DNA of 49,741 bases from Propionibacteriaceae bacterium (GCA_031261485.1 JAISJO010000084.1:1-49741), one strand, 5' to 3'; positions 1-8,159 are shown, counted from the first letter of the stretch. Notes: a model not told the origin generated them from the sequence alone. Numbers and translations are program-made.

Positions 1-111
1 CCCGCCGAAGCCTACGCCCTCCTCCTCGGCATCCCCATCACCATCGGTGGACGACCCGCCAAACTCCCCGATACACTCATCCCGTTAGCACAACGTTGCG
101 TTGACCCCTAG
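1..111 (+). CDS. C-terminal tail of an unidentified protein (partial, 5' end outside window)
   Basis: Reading frame 1 is open from the first base to a TAG stop at 109-111, giving 36 residues. The visible peptide begins PAEAYALLLG and ends in RCVDP. A 'PAEA' segment close to the C-terminus is seen in the integrase-core transposases of the IS30/IS481 type, so a transposase tail is possible, but nothing catalytic is visible and the assignment is weak. Codon use (C/G-rich third positions) agrees with real coding sequence. The next 234 bases hold no gene that I can support. Confidence 0.4.
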   Translation, partial: PAEAYALLLGIPITIGGRPAKLPDTLIPLAQRCVDP

Positions 112-322
112 AATCCGCCTTGCCTTCATGTACGAATTGGTTCATACGCCGTTCTGGGTGGGCAATGATCGCGCAATGATTCGGGTCGTAGCGCAGCGCT
201 GTTCATCTATTCCCCGCTTGGAGCGACTCAATCGCCCAGGTCCGTGAACTCATAAATGGCGCCTCAAGGCACCGTGACAAACGAGCCACCGTGGACTCTG
301 AGTAAGTAGTGTAGGAATGATG

Positions 323-341
323 TATGATGAAAGAAAGGAGG
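323..341 (+). promoter_or_regulatory. vapBC promoter -10 candidate and ribosome binding site
   Basis: TATGAT at 323-328 fits a -10 hexamer; no clear -35 is seen at the right distance. AAAGGAGG at 334-341 is a strong Shine-Dalgarno sequence five bases before the ATG at 346. The leader would be short. Type II toxin-antitoxin promoters are usually repressed by their own antitoxin complex; no clear palindrome was found here. Confidence 0.45.
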
Positions 342-345
342 CAAG

Positions 346-594
346 ATGACTGGTGTAGCAGTCTTATCATCACGGGGGCAGTTTGTCATTCCCGCAGAGA
401 TTCGGCAGGCGGCAGGAATCAGTCCGGGGGATCGTCTCTTGGTCGACTATGACGAGGCCACCGGGCAGATTCAGGTGAGCAAGAAGGAGTCTATGAGGGA
501 GATGTCTGATCGCTTGTCTCGCCTTATCAAGCCGGGAATACCGCCGCTGGAGGATATTCACGGCTTCTATGACACTCGTCCGCCGAGGTTGTGA
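346..594 (+). CDS. vapB: VapB-type antitoxin, SpoVT/AbrB-fold
   Basis: 82 residues. Residues 3-50 fit the swapped-hairpin AbrB/MazE DNA-binding fold: SSRGQFVIPAEIRQAAGI followed by GDRLLV, the usual 'RGQ-hhIPxxhRxxhgI-xxGDxh' pattern. The C-terminal half (about 50-82) is polar and would be the segment that wraps the toxin. Start at 346 is set by the strong ribosome site AAAGGAGG. The stop codon shares its last base with the ATG of the PIN-domain gene, the usual arrangement of a toxin-antitoxin operon. Inferred role: neutralises the VapC toxin and represses the operon. The fold call is secure; the label VapB rests on the partner. Confidence 0.85.
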   Translation: MTGVAVLSSRGQFVIPAEIRQAAGISPGDRLLVDYDEATGQIQVSKKESMREMSDRLSRLIKPGIPPLEDIHGFYDTRPPRL

Positions 595-1013
595 TGGAAG
601 CCTCAATCGACACGAACGTGCTGGCCCGGTTTGCTCTGAAAGACATCCCGGATCAGTTTGATGCTGCTTTGGCGCTTCTGGATAGTCCCACCGATCACTT
701 CGTTGTGGCCGATGCAGTCTTTATCGAACTGGCGTATGTGTTGGAACGCCATTACAACCTCGGAAGAGGTGATGTGTGCGAGTTCATTCGCTCCCTTTTG
801 ACTATCGACTCGCTGGTTGCGAACTCCGCCGTCATCATTGCTACTTGCCTCGCCTATGAGGCGCATCCCCGACTGTCTTTCGCCGACTGCTATCTGGCCG
901 AGCATGCCCAATTCATGCAGGTCACCCCGCTGTTCACTTTCGACAAGAAACTCGCCACTCAACACCCGGCAACCCAACTTGTGCCCCCTGCAGGACACTC
1001 CAAGAAAGGCTGA
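594..1013 (+). CDS. vapC: VapC-type PIN-domain ribonuclease toxin
   Basis: 139 residues from ATG 594 (a GTG at 591 in the same frame would add one residue and overlap vapB by four bases; GAGG at 585-588 sits better for 594). The PIN acidic residues are all visible: D6 in SIDTNVLARF, E45 in VFIELAYVLE, D98 in LSFADCYLAEHA and D117 in FTFDKKLA. Known VapC proteins are Mg2+-dependent endoribonucleases that cut tRNA or rRNA when freed from VapB. The protein is complete and no catalytic residue is missing, so the toxin should be active. RNA target cannot be told from sequence. Confidence 0.88.
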   Translation: MEASIDTNVLARFALKDIPDQFDAALALLDSPTDHFVVADAVFIELAYVLERHYNLGRGDVCEFIRSLLTIDSLVANSAVIIATCLAYEAHPRLSFADCYLAEHAQFMQVTPLFTFDKKLATQHPATQLVPPAGHSKKG

Positions 1014-1056
1014 CTGACAGGACTTCGACATCCCCACCTGCGGTAGAGTTTCACCC

Positions 1057-1830
1057 ATGTCTGTCGCCGTTCGTGTCATCCCTTGCCTGGATGTGGATGC
1101 GGGCCGTGTCGTCAAGGGGGTCAATTTCCGGGATCTGAGGGACGCGGGCGACCCGGTGGAGTTGGCGGCCCAGTATTACCGTGAAGGGGCTGACGAGGTC
1201 ACGTTCTTGGACATTTCGGCCTCTGTCGAAGCCCGCGCCACGACGTACGACGTTGTCAGACGCACAGCCGAGACCGTTTTCATCCCGCTCACTGTGGGCG
1301 GAGGGGTGCGATCCGTGGAGGATGTCGACACCCTCTTGCGCTCAGGGGCGGACAAGGTGGGGGTCAACACCGCCGCCATCGCCGACCCCGATGTCATCGA
1401 CCGCATCGTGGAGCGCTTCGGTAATCAGGTTCTCGTCCTCAGCGTCGATGCTCGCCGGGAACCCGACCAACCTTCTGGCTTCGGAGTCACCACTCATGGG
1501 GGCAGGCGCTCGGCTGGTCTGGACGCGCTCGCGTGGGTGCGTGAGGCGGCCCAGCGAGGAGTGGGGGAGATTCTGCTCAACTCGATGGACGCGGACGGAA
1601 CTGAGGACGGCTTCGACATTGAGATGATTCGCGCAGTTCGTGCCATTGTTGATTTGCCGCTCATCGCCTCTGGTGGCGCGGGGAAGGTACAAGATTTCGT
1701 CGAGGCTGCATGTGCGGGGGCTGACGCAGTATTGGCGGCCTCTGTGTTTCACTTTGGCCAATTGAGTATCGCCCAAGTCAAGGACGCCCTTGCTGAGGCC
1801 GGTTTTGTCGTACGAAAGGAAAGAGTATGA
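1057..1830 (+). CDS. hisF: Imidazole glycerol phosphate synthase, cyclase subunit HisF
   Basis: 257 residues, normal length for HisF, a (beta/alpha)8 barrel. The N-terminus [19 protein letters not shown] carries the catalytic aspartate (D12), and the second catalytic aspartate lies in [10 protein letters not shown] near residue 133. Phosphate-binding glycine segments are seen in TVGGGVRS and LIASGGAGK. With HisH it converts PRFAR plus ammonia to imidazole glycerol phosphate and AICAR in histidine synthesis. No other his gene is near: it is followed with a 4-bp ATGA overlap by a dehydrogenase gene and then a HIT gene, so hisF has been separated from any his operon or belongs to a lineage with scattered his genes. 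Confidence 0.97.
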   Translation: MSVAVRVIPCLDVDAGRVVKGVNFRDLRDAGDPVELAAQYYREGADEVTFLDISASVEARATTYDVVRRTAETVFIPLTVGGGVRSVEDVDTLLRSGADKVGVNTAAIADPDVIDRIVERFGNQVLVLSVDARREPDQPSGFGVTTHGGRRSAGLDALAWVREAAQRGVGEILLNSMDADGTEDGFDIEMIRAVRAIVDLPLIASGGAGKVQDFVEAACAGADAVLAASVFHFGQLSIAQVKDALAEAGFVVRKERV

Positions 1831-2756
1831 GGGTATGGTTGCCCTACGATTCGGTCGAGGAGGCGCGTCGTCGCCTTGGGCCTTTGCCAAGCAATCTCGA
1901 GATTGGCACTCTGACCAACAATCTGTTTCCGCCCACAGGCGAAGACGAAGTGGAATTGCTCGCTTTCCCCAACTATGCCGTCAAAGAGATGCTTGACCAG
2001 GCCGAGACGACCTCCATGCCGAAGCTGAAGTGGGTGCAGTTGGCGTCAGCGGGTTACGAGTACATCATTGATGATGTTCCGCTGCACATTGGCCTGTGCA
2101 ATGCGGCGGGCGTGCATGACGCGGGAACAGCGGAACTTGCCGTCGGTTTGGCTCTGACCGCCCTTCGCGGCATCGACACGTACGCCGTGGACCGACTGTC
2201 TTCCTCCTTCCGCCCCTGGTATGGCGATTCCCTGGCTGACAAGCGCATTCTCATCGTCGGGTATGGCCATATCGGTTCAGCCATTGAGCGCAGACTCGCT
2301 GGGTTCGAGGTTGCCAGCGTCACTCGCGTCGCCCGTACAGCCAAGACCGACCCGCAGGTGTACTCCATCGACCTTCTGCCCGAACTCGTGGGGCAAGCCG
2401 ACGTCATCTTCCTTGCTCTGCCCGGTTCCCCGGAAACTCACCACATCGTGGACGCGGACCTGCTCGCACGCATGGCCGACCGCACACTCGTTGTCAATGT
2501 CGGCCGTGGCATCTTGCTGGACACCGACGCACTCCTGGCTGAGAACGGTCGCATCCGAGCCGGTGTCGATGTGACCGACCCTGAGCCGCTTCCTCCGGAT
2601 CATCCGTTGTGGAAGGCGGATTTTGTGTCGTGGACTCCGCATGTCGGTGGCCAATGCACAGCGTTCGAACCGCGCTATGATGCCCTTATCCGCGAGCAAG
2701 TGACGAGACTCGCCACAGGCTTGCCCATGCTCAACGTCGTCAGGAGCCCACAATGA
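1827..2756 (+). CDS. D-2-hydroxyacid dehydrogenase family, NAD-binding
   Basis: 309 residues. The Rossmann signature [13 protein letters not shown] lies at about 146-158. The catalytic Arg is in [15 protein letters not shown], the Glu in [16 protein letters not shown] and the His in SWTPHVGGQ, the usual Arg-Glu-His triad order of this family. The family reduces 2-keto acids to D-2-hydroxy acids or the reverse (phosphoglycerate, glyoxylate, lactate and others); the substrate cannot be assigned here. It overlaps hisF by ATGA upstream and the HIT gene by ATGA downstream, so the three genes are translationally coupled. Confidence 0.9.
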   Translation: MRVWLPYDSVEEARRRLGPLPSNLEIGTLTNNLFPPTGEDEVELLAFPNYAVKEMLDQAETTSMPKLKWVQLASAGYEYIIDDVPLHIGLCNAAGVHDAGTAELAVGLALTALRGIDTYAVDRLSSSFRPWYGDSLADKRILIVGYGHIGSAIERRLAGFEVASVTRVARTAKTDPQVYSIDLLPELVGQADVIFLALPGSPETHHIVDADLLARMADRTLVVNVGRGILLDTDALLAENGRIRAGVDVTDPEPLPPDHPLWKADFVSWTPHVGGQCTAFEPRYDALIREQVTRLATGLPMLNVVRSPQ

Positions 2757-3157
2757 GTGATTGCGTCTTTTGTTCCATCATCGCCGGAGACATTCCGTCG
2801 TCCCAGATTTACGAGGATGAGACGAGTTACGCCTTCCTCGACATCAGCCCCTTCCATCGCGGTCATACCGTCGTCGTGCCCAAGCGACATGTGGCCGATG
2901 GGACTGTCGACGCAGGCGCTTGGACGGAGGTTGCGGAAGCACTGGTTGCCGTGTCCGCCTTGGCCAGGGAGAAACTAGGCGCGACTGGGATCAACATCTT
3001 GTCGAACGCGGGTGAAGTCGCTGGACAGTCTGTCTTCCATTTCCATGTCCACGTCATTCCACGCTACGAGGACAACCCGGGGATGGCCGGTCTGTTGCGC
3101 CGAGACGAGCATGCGGGCGACGATATTCCGGGTGTCTTGGCCCAACTGCGTCCCTGA
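2753..3157 (+). CDS. HIT family nucleotide-binding hydrolase
   Basis: 134 residues. Begins CVFCSIIAGDIPSSQIYED, the classic start of bacterial Hint/HIT proteins, and carries the histidine triad in VFHFHVHVIPRY near residues 98-109 (H-x-H-x-H-hydrophobic). The family hydrolyses phosphoramidate or dinucleotide substrates such as AMP-lysine or Ap4A. Overlaps the dehydrogenase gene by four bases and is the last gene of the hisF-led operon. Complete, nothing odd. Confidence 0.93.
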   Translation: MSDCVFCSIIAGDIPSSQIYEDETSYAFLDISPFHRGHTVVVPKRHVADGTVDAGAWTEVAEALVAVSALAREKLGATGINILSNAGEVAGQSVFHFHVHVIPRYEDNPGMAGLLRRDEHAGDDIPGVLAQLRP

Positions 3158-3316
3158 CGTCTCAGGCAAGGTCCCCGCGCGGCAGTGACCGGCGCGCATC
3201 AGGTTCAACACAGGGCCCGAAACAGCCCTGAAATCTGCTCTGGCAATCAATTTCAAGGCAATTAGTGTCAACCATCGTACAAATCCGTCCCACATGTTGG
3301 TTAGAGGAGTAATTTA
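3158..3316 (+). other. Leader region before the MATE gene with two small hairpins
   Basis: Between the HIT stop and the first possible MATE start I see a GC-rich hairpin near 3175-3202 (GCGCGG paired with CCGGCGCGC, one bulge) and a second one where CAGGGC pairs with GCCCTG near 3210-3230. The first could be the terminator of the preceding operon, though it lacks a U-run. The pattern does not match a riboswitch class that I can recognise. Confidence 0.25.
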
Positions 3317-3388
3317 GTGGGTGGCGGGCCAGCAAGAAAACCCAATCAACCAAACATCTCATCTGAATCCCGCGCAAGAGACATAGAC

Positions 3389-4789
3389 ATGACGAAGAAC
3401 CTGACCACCGGATCCCCACTGCGCCTCATCGTGGCGTTCACTCTGCCCTTGCTTGTGGGCAACATTTTTCAACAGTTCTACCAGTTCACGGATGCTGCTG
3501 TCGTCGGTCGGTTCATCGGGGTGGACGCGCTCGCCGCCGTGGGCGCGACAGGCAGCCTGACCTTCCTGCTGATCGGCTTCACCTGGGGGTCGTCGGCTGG
3601 CTTGGCCATCCCGGTTGCCGAAGCCTTCGGGGCAGGTGATATGCGCCAGATGAGGCGTTCGGTCGTTGCTGGTGTGTACCTCTCTATCGGCATCGCGGTC
3701 GCCATCACCTTCCTCGGTTGTTTCGGATCGCGGGCCATGCTTCTCCTCCTGCAGACTCCGCCCGAATTACTCGAAGACGCCACAGGCTTCCTACTCGTGA
3801 CCTTCCTGGGTTCGACGGCCACGGTCGCGTTCAACTTCTTGTCCTCGGTCATCAGGGCACTGGGCGACTCCCGCACCCCGCTCATCTTCCTCATCATTGC
3901 CTGTGTCCTCAATGCTGGGCTTGTGGCGTTGTTCATTGGTGTCTTCCACCTGGGAGTTCCTGGTGCGGCGCTTGCCACTGTCGTCGCGCAGTTCGTGTCT
4001 GTCCTCTTGTGCCTTGCCCTCATCGCGGTCAAGATGCCCTACTTGCACATTCCTCGTTCCGAATGGCGGTTGCAGGCCTCAGAATTGAAGGAACCAGCCA
4101 AGCTCGGCCTGACCATGGGTTTCCAAACCTCCATCATCGCCATCGGTTCTTTGGTCTTGCAGTACGCAGTCAATGGACTGGGTGCGACCGCACTCGCCGC
4201 CTACACCGCCGCCATGCGCGTGGACCAAGTGGCCGTCGCGCCTCTGAACTCTTTCTCTGTGGCGATGTCGACCTATGCCGCACAGAACAGGGGAGCGCTG
4301 CAATGGAAACGTATCCGAGTCGGCGTTTTCCGCGTCGTCGCCCTTGTCAGCGGCCTCGCACTTGCCTTGGGAGCCGTCAACATCCTCTTTGGCACCTATC
4401 TTGTGCGTATCTTCGTCGGACCAGGAGAGGATGAGATGGTCGCCATGGCGCATCAGTACCTCATCGTCGAGGGAGCCATGTACATTTTCCTTGCCGTTAT
4501 GTTCGTCCTGCGCGGAACGATCCAAGGGATGGGTTGGACTGCGGTGCCGACTTTGGCGGGCATCATGGAGTTGTTGCTGAGGGCAGCTGCTGGAATCTTC
4601 CTTGTTGGACCCATTGGTTTCCTCGGAGTGTGCTGGGCGTCGCCCTTGGCCTGGGTCGGTGCGATCATTCCCCTTGTCATCGCTTGGTTTGTTCTGCGCA
4701 AGCAGTTGCTCAAACGTGAGCATCCCGTCCAAATGCGCGAGGTGAGAGTAGAACCCGAGCTGGCTGCCTGTGGGTCGTGCCCGGCCTGA
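3389..4789 (+). CDS. MATE family multidrug/toxin efflux transporter
   Basis: 466 residues from ATG 3389, with about twelve hydrophobic segments. The opening MTKNLTTGSPLRLIVAF followed by LPLLVGNIFQQFYQFTD is the usual N-terminus of NorM/DinF-type MATE proteins, which is why I prefer this start. A GTG at 3317 in frame has a much better ribosome site (GAGGAG at 3304-3309) and would add 24 polar residues with no family similarity, so the true start is open. MATE proteins export cationic drugs or metabolites in exchange for Na+ or H+. Likely monocistronic. Confidence 0.9.
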   Translation: MTKNLTTGSPLRLIVAFTLPLLVGNIFQQFYQFTDAAVVGRFIGVDALAAVGATGSLTFLLIGFTWGSSAGLAIPVAEAFGAGDMRQMRRSVVAGVYLSIGIAVAITFLGCFGSRAMLLLLQTPPELLEDATGFLLVTFLGSTATVAFNFLSSVIRALGDSRTPLIFLIIACVLNAGLVALFIGVFHLGVPGAALATVVAQFVSVLLCLALIAVKMPYLHIPRSEWRLQASELKEPAKLGLTMGFQTSIIAIGSLVLQYAVNGLGATALAAYTAAMRVDQVAVAPLNSFSVAMSTYAAQNRGALQWKRIRVGVFRVVALVSGLALALGAVNILFGTYLVRIFVGPGEDEMVAMAHQYLIVEGAMYIFLAVMFVLRGTIQGMGWTAVPTLAGIMELLLRAAAGIFLVGPIGFLGVCWASPLAWVGAIIPLVIAWFVLRKQLLKREHPVQMREVRVEPELAACGSCPA

Positions 4790-4879
4790 CGATTCGTTCG
4801 TTGGCGATGGTATAAGTTCGCGCGGAAAAGTGGTGCGTAGCGTTGTACCTGATGGCCCAAGGTCAGGTAACCTTGTGTC

Positions 4880-5425
4880 ATGGAGACAGCTCAATTCTCT
4901 CTGGCGTCTGAAATCTACCCAGGGTACGTATGGCGCCGCAAAGATGACTACGTGCGCGCTGTCGAAGTCTTGGTGCCTGCCGAGGGCGCGGCGTCCACCC
5001 TCCAGGGCGAGTTGATTCGCGCCGTGGACAAGTTGTGGTACGAGGGCCAGGACAATGGCAATATCAATTGGGGCCCTGATTTTGAGTATTTCGTTGACAT
5101 GCTGACCTATCACTTGGTCACTGCCGAACACCGATTCCTCACCGCTGATGACGCAGATCGGGCGCAGTTGGACTTGTACATTCTGCGTCACTGCGGGCAC
5201 ATCGCTTACAGGCTCAAACCCGATTGGGCTAGAGGTGCGGATTACGAGGAGTTCATTCAGGTCAGGCGGGACATCCTCACAGAGCCAGATGGGCCCGACG
5301 AAGTGCCCGACATTGCTTATGCGCACTCCGACCTGTACGAGCATCTCTTGGATTGCGTCATGGATTTCATCGAGGCGTATCCTGGACCGATCCCGTACAC
5401 GCCGCCGCCCTGGTTTGTACACTGA
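4880..5425 (+). CDS. Conserved-looking hypothetical protein, 181 residues
   Basis: I do not recognise this family. It has no signal peptide, no membrane segment and no nucleotide-binding motif. It is acidic and rich in Trp, Tyr and Asp, ending in a proline-aromatic tail (PYTPPPWFVH). Codon use is typical for the window and the frame is open across the whole length, so I regard it as real. There is only a weak ribosome site before ATG 4880. It is followed at its stop codon by a terminator-like hairpin and converges with the methyltransferase gene. Confidence 0.7.
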   Translation: METAQFSLASEIYPGYVWRRKDDYVRAVEVLVPAEGAASTLQGELIRAVDKLWYEGQDNGNINWGPDFEYFVDMLTYHLVTAEHRFLTADDADRAQLDLYILRHCGHIAYRLKPDWARGADYEEFIQVRRDILTEPDGPDEVPDIAYAHSDLYEHLLDCVMDFIEAYPGPIPYTPPPWFVH

Positions 5426-5443
5426 AGCAGAATAGTTTCTGCT
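5426..5443. terminator. Hairpin between convergent genes, probable bidirectional terminator
   Basis: AGCAGAA (5426-5432), a four-base loop and TTCTGCT (5437-5443) form a perfect 7-bp stem directly after the stop at 5423-5425 and just before the 3' end of the minus-strand methyltransferase gene. It is followed by GGGGGTCTTT. The tail is not a clean U-run, so the strength is uncertain. Confidence 0.5.
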
Positions 5444-5458
5444 GGGGGTCTTTGTCGG

Positions 5459-6238
5459 TTAGCGTCGAGTGAATACTAAGTATGTATTCATGTTGTTATT
5501 CTTCCCATCAGCGGAAAAACGTGAGACTAATTCTCCTTGGGGAGAAAGTGCGCCAATCAGACGGTCTATTTCGTTTGAAGAAAAATGATGGCAATACCGA
5601 TATGCATTCGGTCGTGCCTGCCAGCCGAGCAAGAAGTCGCCCTCATCAAGGGCAGGCAGACCCAAGTGGGACAAGGCTCGTTCGTTGGCTGCCTCGACGG
5701 TCTGAGTGCGCGCAGGGTCATTCATGAACTGCCACAGCGAGACCATGACAAGTCCACCTGGGGCGGTGTGCCCCAGCATAGATTGGAGGAACTTCCGACG
5801 ATGCTGCTCGCCGGGGATATGGTGGAGGAATCCGAAGCTGACTGTCAGGTCCGCGCGTGGGGTCTCGCCCAGCGGGTCTGGGCTTTGCTCGGAGAGTAGG
5901 GGTTCGAGCAGGTCACAGCACTGAAAGTGGACGTCAAGGTCCCTCGTGGCCGACTGAGCGAGTGGGTCGCAGTTGTCGACCGCGTGGAAGTCGAAGTCGA
6001 CCGAAGGCAATGAGTCGTGGAGATACACCTCAAAACGCAAGTTGCCGCAAGCCAAGTCGAGGACGGAGCAACTGGTCGGCAGGGGAGTCCATTCTTGCTC
6101 AAGAGCGTCCAGGCATTGCTTCCACCCCTGCCACGGTTGTGAGCGGGTCGCGGAGAAGGAACTGAAGTGATTCTGATAGAAGTCACTGTTCAGTGCGACC
6201 AGTCTCTCTGCTGTCTGAGTATCCATAAGTAATGTCAT
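5459..6238 (-). CDS. Class I SAM-dependent methyltransferase, Trm9/ALKBH8-like (predicted tRNA wobble carboxymethyluridine methyltransferase)
   Basis: 259 residues (a second ATG at 6226 would remove four). SAM motif I is VLDLACGNLRFEVYL (about 59-73), motif II ends in VDNC (87-90), motif IV is VSFGFLHHIPG (133-143) and motif VI APGGLVMVSLWQF (159-171). Several blocks look specifically like eukaryotic Trm9: FSATRSQPWQGW (28-39) matches the 'FSxTRxxPWPxW' opening, and DFLLGWQ (201-207) followed by YRYCHHFSSNEID (213-225) parallels 'D-x-x-VPW ... RYYHxFxxxEL'. Known Trm9 methylates cm5U34, the product made by Elongator/Elp3, to mcm5U. This gene is divergent from elp3, the two start codons being 28 bp apart, so the same role is inferred. 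Methyltransferase is certain; substrate is inference from motifs plus context. Confidence 0.8.
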   Translation of the reverse strand: MTLLMDTQTAERLVALNSDFYQNHFSSFSATRSQPWQGWKQCLDALEQEWTPLPTSCSVLDLACGNLRFEVYLHDSLPSVDFDFHAVDNCDPLAQSATRDLDVHFQCCDLLEPLLSEQSPDPLGETPRADLTVSFGFLHHIPGEQHRRKFLQSMLGHTAPGGLVMVSLWQFMNDPARTQTVEAANERALSHLGLPALDEGDFLLGWQARPNAYRYCHHFSSNEIDRLIGALSPQGELVSRFSADGKNNNMNTYLVFTRR

Positions 6239-6266
6239 TATACTCTGGTGTAGGATAGGTGGCGTT
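6239..6266. promoter_or_regulatory. 28-bp divergent promoter region between the Trm9-like gene and elp3
   Basis: Only 28 bases separate the two start codons. TATACT at 6239-6244 fits a -10 for elp3 (leader about 15 nt with the weak ribosome site AGGTGG). On the minus strand TATCCT (complement of 6252-6257) fits a -10 for the methyltransferase, which would then be nearly leaderless. No good -35 is seen for either. The two signals face each other and overlap, so the two genes probably compete or share control. Inference only. Confidence 0.4.
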
Positions 6267-8075
6267 ATGGAAGCGATAATTCTGGAGATACTGAGCGAAC
6301 TTAGGACGACTGGGGACGTGGACGCACAGTTTCTCCGTGGGATTATCCATCGACATAATCGCGGTATTCTCGATAATGATCATCATTTTGCGAAGAATAA
6401 GCTGCTGCCTTTCTATTCGAAGGTGAAGCAAGAACAGCCCGAGCGTTGGGCGAGCTGGGGTATCGACGAGAAGACCGAAAAACGCCTGCTCCAGATTCTG
6501 CGCGTGAAGCCGCGTCGCACCTCGTCTGGCGTGGCCACCATAACGGTCATCACCAAGCCTTGGAAGTGCGCGAGCGACTGCCTGTTTTGTCCGAACGACT
6601 TGCGCATGCCGAAGAGTTACCTCAGCGACGAACCGGCCTGCCAGAGGGCCGAGTACAACTTCTTCGACCCCTATCTGCAAGTGGCGTCGCGTCTGCGCGC
6701 CCTAAAGCAGATGGGGCACATCACCGACAAGATTGAACTCATCGTGTTGGGGGGGACGTGGAGCGATTACGCCATGGGGTATCAGGTCTGGTTCATCACT
6801 GAATTGTTCAGGGCCCTCAACGATGGCGACCAGAGGGATGAGCAGGCCAGGCAAAGGTGGGACTACTACCAGGCCAAGGGTCTCGACAACAGTGTGGAGG
6901 GACGCACCGCTTGGGTCGGCCACGTCCAGGCTGAGGTGGATGCGGGCGAGATCAGCTACAACCGAGGATTCGACCTGCTGTATGGCCGCGACGAGACGTG
7001 GCAAAGCATCGCCGCGGACCAGACCGCCTCCCTGGATGACCTGTACGTCCAGCATTCTCGCAATGAAGTGGCCCGCCACCGCGTCGTGGGACTCGTCATA
7101 GAGACACGACCGGACACCATCAATGCCAAGAACCTGACCTTGTTGCGACAACTAGGGTGCACCAAGGTCCAGATGGGCGTCCAAAGCCTAGACCGCGACA
7201 TTCTCAAGATGAACCGGCGTGCCATCAGCGTCGAAAAGATTGAGGAGGCATTCACTCTTCTGCGTCTGTTCGGCTTCAAGATACATGTGCACTTCATGCT
7301 CAACCTCCTGGGCGCCACTCCGGAAATGGATGAGCAAGACTACATGCGTCTAGTCACCGAAAGACCCTTCCAGCCTGATGAGGTGAAACTCTATCCTTGC
7401 GCTTTGGTGGCTGGGACTGGCCTCGGCGCGCATTACCAGGACGGCACCTGGCGGCCCTACACCGAGCAGGAACTCATGCAAGTCTTGGTCGCCGACACGC
7501 TCAACACACCCGCCTTTGTTCGCATATCCCGCATGATTAGGGAGTTCTCTGCTGATGACATCGTCGTCGGCAATAAGAAGACCAATCTGAGGCAGATGGT
7601 GGAAAGCGCCATTGAGGCGAGCGGGCAGAAGAGCGCCGAGATACGCCATCGTGAGATCAGCACCAGCGCGATCAATGTGGAGAACCTGACTGTGGAGACA
7701 GTGGCGTACCAAGGCATCGGCAGCGACGAGTATTTCTTGCAGTGGGTGACGACAGAACAACGCATTGCTGGTTTCTTGCGACTGTCCTTGCCATCGCGGG
7801 ACTATGTGGGCGACCTGGGAGCGGACCTGCCCATCAAGCCAGGGGAGGCGATGATCCGGGAGGTGCACATTTACGGTCGAGTCGCCGAGTTGCACCAGAA
7901 AGGCTCAGCTTCCCAACACCTGGGGCTGGGCAAGGAGTTGATTGAGGCCGCTTGTGCGGTGGCGCGCGACCAGGGGTTCCACTCCATCAATGTCATCAGC
8001 TCAGTGGGCACTCGGGAGTATTACCGAAGCCTGGGTTTTGCTGACAACGGCCTGTACCAACAGAAACCCTTGTGA
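6267..8075 (+). CDS. elp3: Bacterial Elp3, radical SAM / GNAT tRNA U34 carboxymethylation enzyme
   Basis: 602 residues. The radical SAM cluster motif is C101-x3-C105-x2-C108 in KPWKCASDCLFCPND, followed by PKSYLSDEPACQRA, the Elp3 hallmark. RVVGLVIETRPDTI and VQMGVQSLD continue the radical SAM core. The C-terminal acetyl-CoA domain (about 470-602) has REVHIYG, QHLGLGKELIEAA (550-562) and VISSVGTREYYRSLGF, matching the KAT/GNAT part of Elp3. Known Elp3 uses acetyl-CoA and SAM to make cm5U at the wobble position of tRNA. A divergent Trm9-like methyltransferase sits upstream. Many Elp3 proteins have one more residue between the first two cysteines; here the spacing is the canonical radical SAM spacing. 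The last 47 codons are repeated at 9785-9927 beyond an IS element. Confidence 0.95.
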   Translation: MEAIILEILSELRTTGDVDAQFLRGIIHRHNRGILDNDHHFAKNKLLPFYSKVKQEQPERWASWGIDEKTEKRLLQILRVKPRRTSSGVATITVITKPWKCASDCLFCPNDLRMPKSYLSDEPACQRAEYNFFDPYLQVASRLRALKQMGHITDKIELIVLGGTWSDYAMGYQVWFITELFRALNDGDQRDEQARQRWDYYQAKGLDNSVEGRTAWVGHVQAEVDAGEISYNRGFDLLYGRDETWQSIAADQTASLDDLYVQHSRNEVARHRVVGLVIETRPDTINAKNLTLLRQLGCTKVQMGVQSLDRDILKMNRRAISVEKIEEAFTLLRLFGFKIHVHFMLNLLGATPEMDEQDYMRLVTERPFQPDEVKLYPCALVAGTGLGAHYQDGTWRPYTEQELMQVLVADTLNTPAFVRISRMIREFSADDIVVGNKKTNLRQMVESAIEASGQKSAEIRHREISTSAINVENLTVETVAYQGIGSDEYFLQWVTTEQRIAGFLRLSLPSRDYVGDLGADLPIKPGEAMIREVHIYGRVAELHQKGSASQHLGLGKELIEAACAVARDQGFHSINVISSVGTREYYRSLGFADNGLYQQKPL

Positions 8076-8159
8076 GGCGCGCAGACCTGTGCGGTGGGTT
8101 CATAAGGCGCTGTCAGCGAAGAACCGTTCGGCGAACTCCTCCCACTCGGCGACCAAATC
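7933..8159. repeat. Left copy of 227-bp imperfect direct repeat flanking the IS
   Basis: Identical in extent to 9785-10011 (constant offset 1852) with nine base differences that I count by eye (about 96% identity). It contains the last 47 codons of elp3, the 24-bp gap, and the last 20 codons of the convergent tetR gene. It is far too long for a target-site duplication; see findings for a recombination explanation. Confidence 0.95.
8100..8159 (-). pseudogene. 3' fragment of the tetR gene (last 20 codons)
   Basis: The complement of 8100-8159 encodes DLVAEWEEFAERFFADSAL and a stop, identical to the C-terminus of the intact TetR protein at 9952-10566. It is cut by the left end of the IS element. 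It has no start and should not be expressed as protein. Confidence 0.9.

Noticed and set aside
3158..3316. Riboswitch before the MATE gene
   Set aside because: Two small hairpins are present but the consensus of no riboswitch class known to precede MATE genes can be recognised.
4079..5422. A 447-codon open frame on the minus strand across the MATE and hypothetical genes
   Set aside because: It lies antisense to two well-supported genes, has a composition rich in His, Arg and Asp typical of high-GC shadow frames, and no recognisable motif.
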